This document shows, one piece after another, positions 1-11,900 of a DNA stretch of 64,000 bases (its first letter is position 1; each line of letters starts with the position of its first letter). The translations under genes and the position numbers were made by a program. The stretch lies in assembly GCA_021927905.1 (NCBI GenBank), contig BLLK01000047.1:496001-560000 (forward strand). The letters run 5' to 3'. The DNA is from Chaetoceros tenuissimus (Eukaryota > Bacillariophyta > Thalassiosirophyceae > Chaetocerotales > Chaetocerotaceae). The notes beneath the pieces were generated by a model. It was not told where the DNA came from, searched no databases, and worked only from the letters and a program-made list of their open reading frames with translations.

Positions 1-1901
1 AACATTTTTGCCGACTGCTCTACCACTTGCAGAATCGCCAGAAGAAGCGAGAAACCTGATTGAAACATGTAAATCATTTCCAGAACAAGCAGCTGAATTG
101 CAGAAACGGTTGATCCATCGCAGAAATGTGGAAATGAAAGATACATCTTGGCTCCAGCTATGGTGGAACACAGAGGGATATCTCAAAATCCGTGATCCAG
201 TCACTGTAAACGTATCGTACTTTTTTCATTTGGCAGATGATGATTCTATAGCTGCGAATTTCAATGCTGCTCAAGATTCTTCATCGAAACCCAAATTAAA
301 CGTACAGCGTGGAGCAGCACTTTTGCATGCAACTGCTGAATTTCGTAAAATGATTTGTTCAGGGTCATATCCACATGAAAAAATGGGAAGAAAGGGTAAT
401 CAAACACCTCTTTGTTCTGTAGCTTTCAAATACATGTTCAATTCTTGTCGTATTCCAAAGAGAGAGATGGATACTTACAAAATGTATGATCCAAGTTTGA
501 ACAAGCATGTTGTAGTTGCTCGTAAGGGGAGATTTTATTCCTTTGATTTTGTGAATGAGGATGGTGACCCGATTGCTCTTGCAGATTTGGAAAAATGTCT
601 AGAGAAATGCATACAACTTGCAGATGAAGCTGAAGCAAACGGAGATGAGAAGTTAGATTTAGGATGGTGTACAAGTTCTGATCGTGACTCCTGGGCTGAC
701 GCGAGAGAAGAGATGTTGCGTGTTGGAGGAAAGACAGCAGAAAAGGCTTTGGAGAAGCTTGAGAGTGGTGCAATCTTATTGTGTTTGGACGATGAAAAAA
801 CATATTCCAAGCAGCAGTGTGCGGATCTTTTTTGGACGGGAGATTTGAAGTCAGGTCTCAATCGCTGGTTTGACAAAAGTATTCAATTGTTTTGTACTGA
901 GAATGGTAAAGCGGGTCTGCAAGGTGAACATTCAATGATGGATGGTATGCCAGTGATTAGCTTTACTGACTATATTACCAACAAGGCATATAGTGATGCA
1001 AAATCAAAGACTGTGACTCCAAGCCAGAAACCAGCTGAAGTAGAGGATATATTTGCTGATACTTATCCTATCTTGATGTCGAGCAATTCGAATATGAGTT
1101 CCTTGGTCGCAAAAGGTAAGAAACATGTTGAAAAATTGCCTTTACTTTACTTTACTTTGTCAGCTTTCTTATGACCTATTCTTCTGAATTGAAATAGCGC
1201 ATGGCGATTTCAACACATTGATCACCGATCAGGAGCAAACCGTCCAATACTTTTTAGGGTACGGAAGCAAGTTTATGAAGAAAGCAGGCTACTCCCCAGA
1301 TGCATATGCCCAGGTGGCAATCCAGCTTGCGGTTTATAGACTGCATGGAAAGCAAGTAGGTACTTATGAAGCAACTCAAATGCGACCATTTCTGCATGGT
1401 AGAACTGAGACTACTCGAACTGTATCGAAAGAAAGCGCTGCATTCTGTAAGCGCATGGGTATGATGGCCAACTTCAAAGACGACCCTAAAGCATTGGAAG
1501 AGAAAAGAAAGTTATTGCAAGATGCAGCCAAGACACATGTAAATTACATTAAAAAGGCTGGTAAAGGCAATGGGGTAGATAGACATTTTCTAGGACTCGC
1601 GATGCTTTCAGATGATTCAGTGAAGCTCCCAGATATCTACACAGACCCTGTCTTTGTGCGCGCCAAGACTTGGCGAGTAAGCACATCACATTTAACTCAT
1701 CCCAATATTGACAACTGGGGATTCGGAGAAGTCGTACCGGATGGTCTTGGTGTTGCATACGGAGTAAAGCCAGATACATGCTTTTTTAATATATCTGCAA
1801 GACGAGAGCATGGATGGACAGAAAAATTCAACCATTTGTTACAAGAAGCATTGCTCGAAATGAGAGCAATTCATGAACCTGTACTTTCAAGTAAGCTTTA
1901 A
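1..1901 (+). CDS. Peroxisomal carnitine O-acyltransferase (5' end off the window)
   Basis: Carnitine acyltransferase, transferring acyl groups between CoA and carnitine. Two exons are visible, 1..1115 and 1198..1901, with a phase-1 GTAAG...AG intron of 82 bp; the junction reads KAHGDFNT. The frame is open to the left edge with no ATG, so the N-terminus lies outside, but the visible part starts at the family's usual N-terminal LPxLPL segment, so little is missing. Family hallmarks are the catalytic histidine in EHSMMDG after the NRWFDKSIQ segment, the SPDAYAQVAIQLAVYRLHG helix, the GRTETTRT carnitine-site motif and the STSHLTHPN segment. The protein ends in SSKL, a textbook PTS1 peroxisomal signal. 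I infer acyl export from peroxisomal beta-oxidation. Acetyl versus medium-chain specificity cannot be told by eye. Confidence 0.93.
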
Positions 1902-2314
1902 AAGATATTATCATAGACTAGGTCGACAGATTATTATTATTTTTTTAGTGTATTATTTGGTATTATGCTTGTGTTGTTGTAATTAGTTTCAAAAGTGCAA
2001 CGTACAAAAACAGCTTCAAGTGCTACTTGCACTTACAAATGAAAATGGCACTTGAACTTGAAGCAGAGCTATGAAAACAGACCGGGCCTGCATGCATGCT
2101 CAAAAAAATAGATAGATTTGTTTTCCTTACTTTTTTTTTTAAGAAATTGTAATGCAAACGTTTCGAAACTTCTTTTTAACCCCGACCTTATTCGAAGAAT
2201 AGGAAAGTTTAAGTTTAAAAAAATATTTTTCATTATATACAGTTTTGAAAATGTGGACCCATAAGGAAGCTATTTAAAATCCTACTAACTATAGAACACT
2301 ATGCCTAAATATCC
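1902..2314. other. Convergent 3' intergenic region with an inverted repeat
   Basis: AT-rich spacer between two converging genes. It holds an imperfect inverted repeat: GCTTCAAGTGC at 2013-2023 against GCACTTGAACTTGAAGC at 2048-2064, which could fold as a hairpin in the 3' UTR of the acyltransferase. No gene is seen. Confidence 0.5.
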
Positions 2315-3232
2315 TCAAAATCTTGGCGTTGAATCAAAGTTCTCGCTTGTGTAGTCTGGATCCTTCTGCTTCATTAATGAATCATGTGTATGTGATTGAT
2401 CTCTTACTTCTTCTATCTCCATGACCTGACTTGTAACTGGAGTTGGCAGTATGTTCGGTTGATCTAGTTCAGCTTGTCCGCTAGTATCAGCTTGCAGTAA
2501 TGACTGACCAAGTATAGTATTTTGTTCATTTGGGAATTCGCATGCTTTGAAAGATGCATGAAGTATGTTCAGTGGGTTTGCACTAGCAAGTGCTTTATTT
2601 CGCTTGTCAATCTTTTGCTTAAATTTCTCTTGGTGATTCCTCTTTCGAGCTTCTATAATTGCTCTATTACGAGCTGCCAGTCTTTCAGCCGAAATGCGAG
2701 ATGGAGACGGGGGGATAGCATCAGTAACAGGAGAGGCTTCTTGTTTAGGCGTGGGTTCAACAGCAGAATTGAAGGCGGGCATAGTCGGCGTCGCCTGCCT
2801 TACGGGTATATTTTGAGCAGGGGCAAATCGAACCTTTTGCTTTGTATTACTATCTGCACTTTTGGTTGCACGAAGAGAGTCAAAATATTTCTGCCTCTTC
2901 TGCATGACGAGTTTCTGCCTCAGTTTCTGATTTATTTGGAACTTGTACGCTAGAGTGGATACTTTGGCTTTCACAGCCTTTTTGCCGCCTTTACTTGCAC
3001 CCTTTGGAACTTTGACAACTCGCATATGAACCACAACCTCCTTCGCGTTGGGGTTCTTCTCTAGTGCTGCCATAACTTGTTCCTCCATTTTAGGCATCAT
3101 GCTCATGCCAGTGGAATTTATAACCTTTTGAAGCGCTATGGCATTCGTTTTGTTCGATGAAGTCCTCATACTTGGAGTTATTTGCTGCGATGAAGAACTA
3201 TTCTTACTAGAGTCCATCATGTTTATGTACAT
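2315..3232 (-). CDS. Unknown basic, low-complexity protein
   Basis: A 305-residue intronless ORF with an ATG at 3230-3232; a second MM pair five codons in could also be the start. I do not recognise the family. The N-terminus is Ser/Asn-rich. A short apparently folded segment (about residues 37-75, with VINSTGMSMMPKMEEQVMAA and a KEVVVHMRVVKVPKG strand) is followed by a Lys-rich basic stretch and a second basic helix near residues 180-215 (AARNRAIIEARKRNHQEKF). The C-terminus is acidic and probably disordered. The composition suggests a nuclear or nucleic-acid-associated protein, which is inference only. A perfect CRE palindrome lies about 160 bp upstream. Confidence 0.7.
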   Translation of the reverse strand: MYINMMDSSKNSSSSQQITPSMRTSSNKTNAIALQKVINSTGMSMMPKMEEQVMAALEKNPNAKEVVVHMRVVKVPKGASKGGKKAVKAKVSTLAYKFQINQKLRQKLVMQKRQKYFDSLRATKSADSNTKQKVRFAPAQNIPVRQATPTMPAFNSAVEPTPKQEASPVTDAIPPSPSRISAERLAARNRAIIEARKRNHQEKFKQKIDKRNKALASANPLNILHASFKACEFPNEQNTILGQSLLQADTSGQAELDQPNILPTPVTSQVMEIEEVRDQSHTHDSLMKQKDPDYTSENFDSTPRF

Positions 3233-3391
3233 GTTAGGTTGAAAGCCTCAGTGTTGCAAGTTGGACTGGGTCTGTCCGGTAAATACTCGTAAAACAAATA
3301 GAGAATTGGTATGCAGACCTCAAGAGAACAGGCTGCTCTTTGCAGAGCAAAAAGATGTTGAAGAACTAAGGGTTGTCAGAAACCCAGAATC

Positions 3392-3399
3392 TGACGTCA
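3392..3399. promoter_or_regulatory. CRE palindrome TGACGTCA
   Basis: A perfect 8-bp cAMP-response-element type bZIP site about 160 bp upstream of the ATG of the minus-strand gene ending at 3232. CRE-like elements are known in diatom CO2/cAMP-responsive promoters. Function here is inferred from motif and position only. Confidence 0.4.
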
Positions 3400-4086
3400 T
3401 CTTCCCATGAATCGTCATGATGTTTTACACAACTTTGATTCTCTAATTTCAGCATAACAATTGGAAGAGACTGATTTTTATGAAACCTTTATTTGAAATA
3501 ATCTTGTTTTTAAATTTAAGTTTGTTATTCATCATTATTACTCATCATCATTATCAATCATTATATTGAAAATACTTCACATTATTTATCATTATTTTTT
3601 GTCTTTTCTTCTGGACAGTAATTAGTCAACGAAAAGACGTATTTAATTTCATACGTACAAGATATATTGGAAATGAACGTATTTGTATGACCTTTTAACT
3701 TGAAGCAAGAAACAGAGGACAACTGCATGAAGAACGAAGAATTGTACCAATTGTATTTAGAAAATTCGGTTTCTGAAAAATGGAACAGTACTTTTAATGA
3801 ACGTCTGCAAGGAACCATGAAGTCTTCATGCATCCTGTTGAATAAAAAGAAAGTATTGATTGAAAGATTTTATTTTTGAAAAATAGTCAAAAGAACTAGA
3901 CTAGAAGGAATGAAGATGATGTGGTGAAAAGAATCGAATCGTCAGCTTCAAGTTTGCCACGTACTTGATGTTTGCTATTGAAGAGAAATAGTAACGTGGT
4001 TCAATTAATAATCTGTACGTATGAGGAAGGTACAAAATGTCTCATTCCAGCCTTGATGAAGTACAAAGAACAAGATAGAATCCAGG

Positions 4087-4140
4087 AATGTTGAAGAAGC
4101 CATGAATGTTTAAGAAGCCATGAATGTTGAAGAAGCAATT
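4087..4140. repeat. Three tandem 18-bp units
   Basis: Three consecutive units of the form AATGTTGAAGAAGCCATG, the second and third with one to a few changes. A local minisatellite without coding signs. Confidence 0.75.
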
Positions 4141-4727
4141 AGCACTGCAAAGACTGCATCATTAAACTCTGAAAATGATATCCCTCGTACGGATTTCGCG
4201 GGTTTTTTAGGGAAAGTGGGTCAACCCTGTCCCACTTCCATTCTACGACGTTTTCTACGTGAGAAACATACCACACAGGTCAAATAAACAATGTACTCAT
4301 ATAAAACATTTTTTATTTTGCTTCATGAATAAAGCGGTATTATAGCATGAATCCAATAAGTATATAGAAAAATCACAGCAGGTTACTGAATTGCATGTCG
4401 ACACGAACAAGGCATGTGGATGTGATAGGCTTTTTTTAGGAATAGCCTATTAGAGCCTATTGTTAATGTCGAGGCTCCCCTACGTACGTATGTACGTAGA
4501 TCATGATGTCCGAGTTGGATGACTGATGAAAACATCTATCTGCAATTTTGAATTATGTATTTAGTTTTATTTTCTTGTAGAATATTCGCTACGCAAGAGT
4601 AGCAACTTTACTTGTACCTCTGTACTAGCTCTGCGGTACACAAACTTGGGTTATCAGATTTGCTTGTCATGGCATTGAGGACTTTCACTTTCTCAACTTC
4701 TTGGAAAATCAGAACAACAGAAGATCA

Positions 4728-5876
4728 TTAATTATCCACTCCACATGACTCAAAACGGAATATCTCATGGTGATGTTCTGAACTACATACGTAATTCAGC
4801 CAAGGCTCGATCTTGGATGGATCCTTGACACATTCTGGCTCGACATAATCTTCTTGCAGTTGAAAATGCCTCCAAGTCTTTGTCTCCATATGGTGAAGAC
4901 CTTTTGAGTTTCCTTCAGGAGCGTACTGGAAGTCCGCCAACGTTGTCCAATAATCATGGCTCTTATCTGTGATACCTGGCATGTCTGGTAGATCGTAACG
5001 ATCATTTTTCTTGTATACAAAACGAGGAAGTTTTCTGAATTCATTTGGATATTGTTGCTGGATTCGGACAGTCTTGAAGTATTCGTCGGCGACCAAAGCC
5101 ATTGCAGAAGGTCCAGCCGCTCGTAAGTTATCCATCTGTCAGAAGTTGAAATGTAATGTGAGGGAAGATGATTACAATTGCCATACTCGAAACCTAAAAA
5201 TAAGACTTACATCTTTCAACATTTCACCCTTTGCTTTGAAACTTTCCAATGCCATTCTCATCATCCGATGACCTTGAGGAGCTGAAAATGCAGCAGCATT
5301 TACCTCTACATGAAAGGCTGGTATGAACGGAAATGAAATAGCACCTGGAGTTTCAGTCATGAAATCAAGTCCATCGCAAGGTACCATGTCTGTATCCAAA
5401 TACACACCGCCTTCAACATACATAATTAAAGTACGGATAAAGTCTGCTCTTTTCGCATACCTACCAATTTGTTCATCAGCCTTGATCGATTCCCAAGCTT
5501 TTGTAAGTTTGGCATCATTTTGATCTTGGACAAGTTGTTCGGCGTCTTCATCTCTCCACACCTTCACTTCATAGTCTGAATGTATCTCCTGTAGATGCTT
5601 TCGAGAGTAGTCCATGATGTTGAGAATATGAGTAGGAGGCTCACTTCCCATCACTACAAAATGCACCTTCTTGGGGATCTCTGGGGAGAAGGATGAACCA
5701 AAGTAAACAGATCCATAAGCGCTACCGAGTAGATGCCGAGTTTGATCTCGTGAATCCATGGCAAGGACTGCCAAGAATACAACACATGCTAGTACAAGTG
5801 CTAATGTCTTGCGAGGTGATTGTAAGCGATTATTCTTTAATCTATTAGCTCCTGCATTTGGCAAAAGCATTGACAT
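4728..5876 (-). CDS. GT32-like glycosyltransferase, type II membrane protein
   Basis: Two exons on the minus strand, 5876..5211 and 5135..4728, joined in phase 0 over a 75-bp GTAAGT...CAG intron, giving 357 residues. A short cytosolic tail is followed by one hydrophobic signal anchor (about residues 24-40), the usual Golgi topology. The catalytic domain starts at IPKKVHFVVMG and carries RADFIRTLIMYVEGGVYLDTDMVPC, the hallmark of glycosyltransferases with a DXD sugar motif (Gly_transf_sug/OCH1-like, GT32); the DXD lies near residue 160. The enzyme should use a nucleotide sugar with Mn2+ in the Golgi lumen. Donor and acceptor are not predictable. It is transcribed divergently from the XPB gene, with about 370 bp between the ATGs. 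Confidence 0.88.
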
Positions 5877-6250
5877 TTTTAGAATTAGTAGAAGGCAAGG
5901 ATAAAAACAGGTGAAGTGAACGAGTCAGATGGCTTTTGTTAATGCTTTCAATCATACCAAATGCAAAAGTGATAAACTGGTTCAGTTCAAGAGGCAGTTT
6001 ATTGCGAGTTTTAGATCAAATTTAGTCACTCATCGGAGAAATCGAAAATGGATGTTTTTTGACCGGTATTTGAGAAAGACACTCCTTTCTATTTATAGAA
6101 AAGAGTATCCTCTTCCTCATCTTTCCATGTTCATGTTGTGATCTTTCCACTTTCCATTCCATTCATTTTTTAATTACATAATCTATCCAACCTGAACCTG
6201 TTGGAAATCTAGTTGACTAAGAAACAGCTGCGCTAAATTCAAACAATAAA
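5877..6250. promoter_or_regulatory. Divergent promoter region (GT32 / XPB)
   Basis: 374 bp between the ATGs of two divergent genes. The sequence is AT-rich and no specific element could be assigned. Confidence 0.45.
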
Positions 6251-8876
6251 ATGTCTGATGAAGCCTATAATCCCGCAGATGAAGAATATGCAAACGCCAC
6301 GAAACTTGTAGATCGAGCATCGAAAAGAGAAGCACTCCTAAAGTCTTACTCAACCACATCCAAATCTTTCGCCACTTCTGATGACCTAGTATCAGGAGCA
6401 GACTTTTCAAACCTAAACCTGAAACCTGACCACGCAGCAAGACCATGCTGGACATGTCCCGACGGAGCAATCTATTTAGAAGCATTTCATTCTCTTTACA
6501 ATTCGGCCTACGATTTCCTTGTAGCCATTGCGGAACCAGTGGCTAGACCTGAATTTTTACATGAATACAAATTGACACCATACTCTCTTTATGCAGCGGT
6601 AGCTACCAATATCGAAACAGAAAGTATTATTCGTGTCTTGGATCGACTTAGTAAAAACTCTCTTCCGCCTAGTGTAGCAACATTTATTCGGGAATGTACC
6701 AAACAGTATGGAAAAGCGAAGTTAGTCCTCAAGCATAATAAATTCTTTATTGAAAGTGAATATCCGGAAGTATTGAGGGAACTTTTGAGAGATTCAAAAA
6801 TTAGTCAAGCAAGAGTAGTTGAAGATTCATCGACAATTGGAGATTCTTCCGAAAGAGAAGTTGATAAAGATGGGTTTGTAATCAACGAGAAGCAGGCTGA
6901 GATGGAGGAGAATCTCAAGATTCTGAGAGGAGTCGAAGATGAAGATTCTGAAGATGAAGAGGATGAGGTAACTCAATCCTTACTGGAAGATACTGCTGCT
7001 GCTGCTAATTCATCAAGAAAGAAAGTATCCCGCAAGACTTTTGCATTCCAGATTCAAGGAGATCAATGTGAAATTGTAAAGAAGCAAGCTATTGAAATGG
7101 ATTATCCCTTGATGGAGGAATATGACTTTAGGAATGATACTCTAAACCCCAATGTTCCCATGGATCTTAAACCACATGCAAAAATTCGTCGATACCAAGA
7201 AAGAAGTCTTGCGAAAATGTTTGGAAATGGTCGAGCAAGGTCTGGAATCATTGTTTTGCCTTGTGGAGCAGGTAAAACCTTGACTGGAGTAACTGCTGCA
7301 CAAACCATCAAAAAGTCTGTAATTTGTCTTTGTACGAATGCAGTTTCTGTCTTGCAATGGAAGTATCAGTTTCAACTATGGACCAATATTCCAGGTATGT
7401 TCTTTTGTTGAGAAAATATGCTTTTGTACAATCTTCTCTTCTCACTTTTGTTTCAACTTTAGATGAAAGAATATGCTGTTTTACTTCGGATAAGAAAGAA
7501 ACCTTACATCCTGAAAGTTGTGTGTTAGTTACAACGTATACCATGATTTCTTATGGTGGAAAGAGAAGTGAAAAAAGTAAGGAAGTCATGGACGCAATCT
7601 GTTCAAGAGAGTGGGGTTTGATGCTTATGGATGAGGTACACGTTGTCCCAGCGAAAATGTTTCGTCGTGTTGTTGGAAATGTCAAGGCGCATTGCAGATT
7701 AGGTAAGACATTCAAATGAAGTTGGTACATTGTTCCTTTTTTATTTTCTATCTATATACTGATCTTAAAATCCGAATAATTATCATCAGGATTGACTGCA
7801 ACACTTGTTAGAGAAGACGATCTTATTTCCGACCTTAACTTTTTGATTGGACCCAAGCTTTATGAAGCAAATTGGATGGATCTCACAGCAGCAGGTTATC
7901 TGGCCAATGTTCAGTGTGTTGAGGTTTGGTGTCCTATGACTGGCCCTTTTATGGGAGAATATTTGAAACCTAGTATACCAGCTAGATTAAAACAGCTCCT
8001 TTATGTCATGAATCCTACAAAACTACGAACGGTAGAGTACTTAGTGAGATTTCACGAAGCTCGAGGTGATAAGATTATTGTATTCAGTGATTTGGTGTAT
8101 AGTTTGAAGATTTACGCTGATGTTCTCAAGAAACCATTGATCTATGGAGAGACCCCTGAGAAAGAACGCCAGGCAATTTTAGGAATATTTAGATCTACAA
8201 ACACTGTTTCGACTATTTGCTTGGTAAGTTTTTGTCATTTTATTGATTTGCTCTCTCTTATTTTGCTAAATACAAGTTGCTAATCTTTATCATCTTATGA
8301 CAGAGTAAAGTCGGTGATACTTCTATCGATCTTCCCGAAGCAAATGTTGTCATACAAGTGTCTTCCCACTTTGGGTCGAGACGTCAAGAGGCACAGAGAC
8401 TGGGACGTATTCTTCGTCCAAAATCTTTTACACAACAAGACGGTAGTAACAAGTCTTCATTCAATGCTTTCTTCTACACTTTGGTGAGCACAGACACCCA
8501 AGAAATGTTCTACTCTGCAAAGAGACAACAATATCTCATTGATCAGGGCTACACTTTCAAGATTGTTACAAATCTTCACGAGCTTTGCAATGTTGAAGCG
8601 AAGATTAATAATTATGCTTACTCTACACCTGAAGATGACAAGAAACTTCTTCATACTTTGCTAATGAGTGACACTGACATGGAAAAGGAACAGAGAGCCG
8701 AAGATTCCGCTATTCGTAAGAATAATCAAGATGGAGCTGCTCTAGCTGACGAGATGGTAAAGCGTAATGCTGGAAGTTCAATGGCACAACTCTCAGGCGG
8801 AACTGGGAGAAGTTACAGAGAAATTGGTGGTTCTTCAAAGCGCCATCCACTTTTTGCGAAGCGCGCTAGGCGATAA
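6251..8876 (+). CDS. XPB: TFIIH DNA helicase/translocase XPB (ERCC3/RAD25)
   Basis: Four exons, 6251..7394, 7463..7702, 7790..8223 and 8304..8876, with introns of 68, 87 and 80 bp, give 796 residues. XPB is the 3'-5' ATP-dependent translocase of TFIIH, opening promoters for RNA polymerase II and acting in nucleotide-excision repair. The sequence shows an N-terminal damage-recognition-type region, an acidic loop (about residues 228-243), Walker A PCGAGKT (337-343), the DEVH box (438-441), the XPB-specific RED motif in LTATLVRED (469-471), and helicase motifs V and VI, with [13 protein letters not shown] opening exon 4 at residue 607 and QRLGRILR at 637-644. Length matches human and yeast orthologues. 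All junctions restore conserved protein, so the model is secure. Confidence 0.97.
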
Positions 8877-8974
8877 GAATAACTGTCACCACATTAGAAA
8901 TGAAATTATCCGCCAGGGCATGTAAATATAAATGCTATTTTACTATTGAAACATAGGGAACCAAATCTTCTTTG

Positions 8975-11900
8975 TTAAACTTCATACTCTCCTTCGAGTA
9001 GGACGTCTTCTTCAAAGTCATGCATACTCATACAACTAACGTCGTCGCTATCTTCCAGGGTAATCTCTAAAAAGGAGGCTTTCTTCTTCTGCATGTCTGT
9101 GGTACGTCGGATAGTTTTTGAATCTTTCAAATGAGACTTAACTACAGATCTTGCAGTTCTTGCCCATATTTGTAGAGCAATGAGACAAGACTTGGTGCGT
9201 GCAGGTTTCATGTGTTTTGTATATCTCCATTTCTTCATAGCCCGAGCAACTTCCTTTCCTTCATCTTCATACATATCAATTAAATCTTGCGCAGTAGTGA
9301 TTCCTTGGCTCTTTAAGAAAGCCACTTGCCATGATCTTAAAAATGACTTTACAAGAGTAGGGTCACGATATTTCTTTTTTGCCTTTTCTTCAGCGCCACA
9401 GTTGCACGCCAACCCTAGTCGTGGCAAGAAAAATTCTGAATGCTCAGCATTTCCACTTTGACTAAAGATGCTATTGGTACAAATGCAACGCAAGGATGAC
9501 GGGGCAGGAGACTCGAAAGCTGTTCCCTGTTTCTTTGTAGAAGAATTCATAGTTGCAACTGTATTGCGACCTGGAGTCATTGTCCCATGATTTTCCTTGT
9601 CGGAATCAAACCCAACCGAGGATATAATGCTTTCACTGTCCTGGGATAAGTTCTTGTCTGCCCAATACAGCAATTTTTGTGCATGTAGACGAATTGCTCG
9701 TTGGTCGGAGTTGAGAGATTCACCACCTATAGAAAACTTTCCAGAAGCCAAACTTTGTGCATCAAAGGACCCATTCACATCAGAACCGAAGAGGATCGAC
9801 TGATTGTCGCTGTCCATCTTGACACGCTTTGGATTATAATCTTTCAATAGCCTTGACACTGACACAATAGAATTGTCGTCTTTCACAGGGGTCGACCCTT
9901 CCCCAGAGGAGATCTTTCTTTTCTGCCCCAATGGTAATGGTGGCTTAGCACTTTCGTTGGTTCTTTCTCTCAGAGCTGGATGTGAGAAATTGCCACAGAT
10001 TTTCTCTTTCATCAATTCCTCAAGCTCCGATACTCTCATCTCAAGCGACTCATTTACTCCTTGCTCTTCCACCCTTTCCTTCAGCTCTTTCATTTTGGCT
10101 TCGACTGATGCCTTCGCTTCCACAAGTTCCTTTTGCTCCTGAATTGCTTTATCAGTGATATTTTTTTGCTCATCCAATTTCCTCTGCAATTCATTCCTAC
10201 TAAGTTTAATGGAACTGATGGTATTCTCCGCAGACATGAGTTTGTCTCTTGTATTCATATGTGCATTTTTCTCATCATTTAGGTCGGTTACCAGGTCAGC
10301 AATATTTTGATAGTCTTCCACCTCAGCTACAAGACCAAGCTTTTCATCACTCAGATTCTTAATTTCTGACTTTAATGTCTCAGCACGTTTCTCGAGATTT
10401 TGAGTCTCAATCTTTAGTACATCTGCTGCCTCATTAGCTTTTGACAATTCTTCACATTCGCTTTTGAGCGATGACAGTAGCTCTTGTGTCTCTTTAATTT
10501 GTTTTTCTAAGTCGACAAGAATCTTTTTCTTGTCAGCTATCTGATTGTCTAAACTCTCAAGTTCTTGACTCTTTGAATTTGAATGATTTTCATCAAAAGC
10601 ATCCCTGACATTTTTCATACGTTCTTCTTTTTTCATTTCCTCCAACTCTACGGCTTTCGCATTCTGAATGTGTTCACAGGAGCGGACTGTCTGATTACTA
10701 AGAGAAAGCATGGTCATTCCACTCACTAAACTCCGGTCATCGACATCTTCACCTTCCATAGTCAATCCACTAGTTGTTGAGCAATGATCATCAATTGTCA
10801 AATTAATGATTTGTTCCTTAAGATCCCGAATTTCGTTTTCATAATCATCTAACAGAGTCTTTTCTCCTAAAGCGAGTTCCACGTTTTCATCAAATGGCAT
10901 GTTCGCTTCTTTGCAAAGATTCATCAACTTTTCATATTTGAATCGCCAAGTGTTGGACTCAATCCCTTGCTCCGGCATGAAATTTTCTGCATTCTCTAAA
11001 TCAAAGACTATTTCTGCCTTCGAATGATTTCCTCGTCTAAGATGTTGCATCTTTCTAGTCATATCGACAACAAGATTCTTGAGGACCTTGTTTTCTTGGC
11101 GCAATGCAGCTCCTTCTGCAGGAGTTAGAGATGTTGCCTTGATAACATTTCTTTTGATGCGATTGGTGATATTTCTAGTACATTCAGCAACACGAAGAGT
11201 TGAGAGAGTTCCGTCAAGCTCATGTTCAGATGGAGCAATACAGGCTAATACAATAGTACAACAATTTCCTCCTACAGATTCTTTCAATGTTCTAGTCAGT
11301 TTTGAATCACGGTATGGGACATGAGTCTGACCTGATGAATTTGACTTCTCATTAGACAGAGCCTGTATACATTGGCCAAAAACAAAAATATCTTTGGCAA
11401 TGCGAGCATCATTCTTCTTCTCGTCCAAGTTCTTTTGAGGTGTTCCATATTTGCTCTTTCCTCCAGAACCAGCTAGATCAACTAGAGTAAGCTTTGCACT
11501 AATAATATCTGTCGAGGTAATGGATGCAAGTCGTCCAGAGGTGACACTACTCTTCACTGCTGGATTGATCGTGACTTGTAGAGTACAGATGGTATGAGAT
11601 CGAGAACTGATTCTTCTTCGAAGTGCTGCATCGATCAGATTTCTAGCATGAGATGAAGACTTCAACTTGATCGAAGTCAAACCACGAACACCCACCCCAC
11701 CAGCTCCATTCCCAATCTTATCCTTCATGACACGGTTCTTGATTTTGCTACCTTTGTAAGTCAGCAAATCAATGATTCCATCATTGTAGATCTCTACGAA
11801 AGTCATTTGGATAGTAACATCTCCTCCGGTAGTTTGTTTATCTTTGGCAAGAAAAAGATCGTGTAGAGCTCTAGGAACAATTCCATCCTCTTCATATGTG

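Larger units (their letters stand above)
3233..4727. other. Long intergenic region with promoter motifs and short repeats
   Basis: About 1.5 kb with no convincing gene; the short ORF near 3582-3833 has no family features. Contents: a CRE palindrome at 3392-3399; AT/TCA-rich low-complexity DNA at 3500-3560; three tandem 18-bp units beginning AATGTT at 4087-4140; a hairpin with 7-bp arms AAGTGGG/CCCACTT at 4214-4220 and 4231-4237; and a near-palindromic TACGTA cluster at 4480-4499. Confidence 0.5.

Noticed and set aside
438-876. Two antisense ORFs over the carnitine acyltransferase
   Set aside because: Overlap exon 1 of a firmly identified enzyme; translations are low-complexity shadows.
5929-6141. 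70-residue ORF in the XPB/GT32 promoter
   Set aside because: No homology features and located in a divergent promoter.
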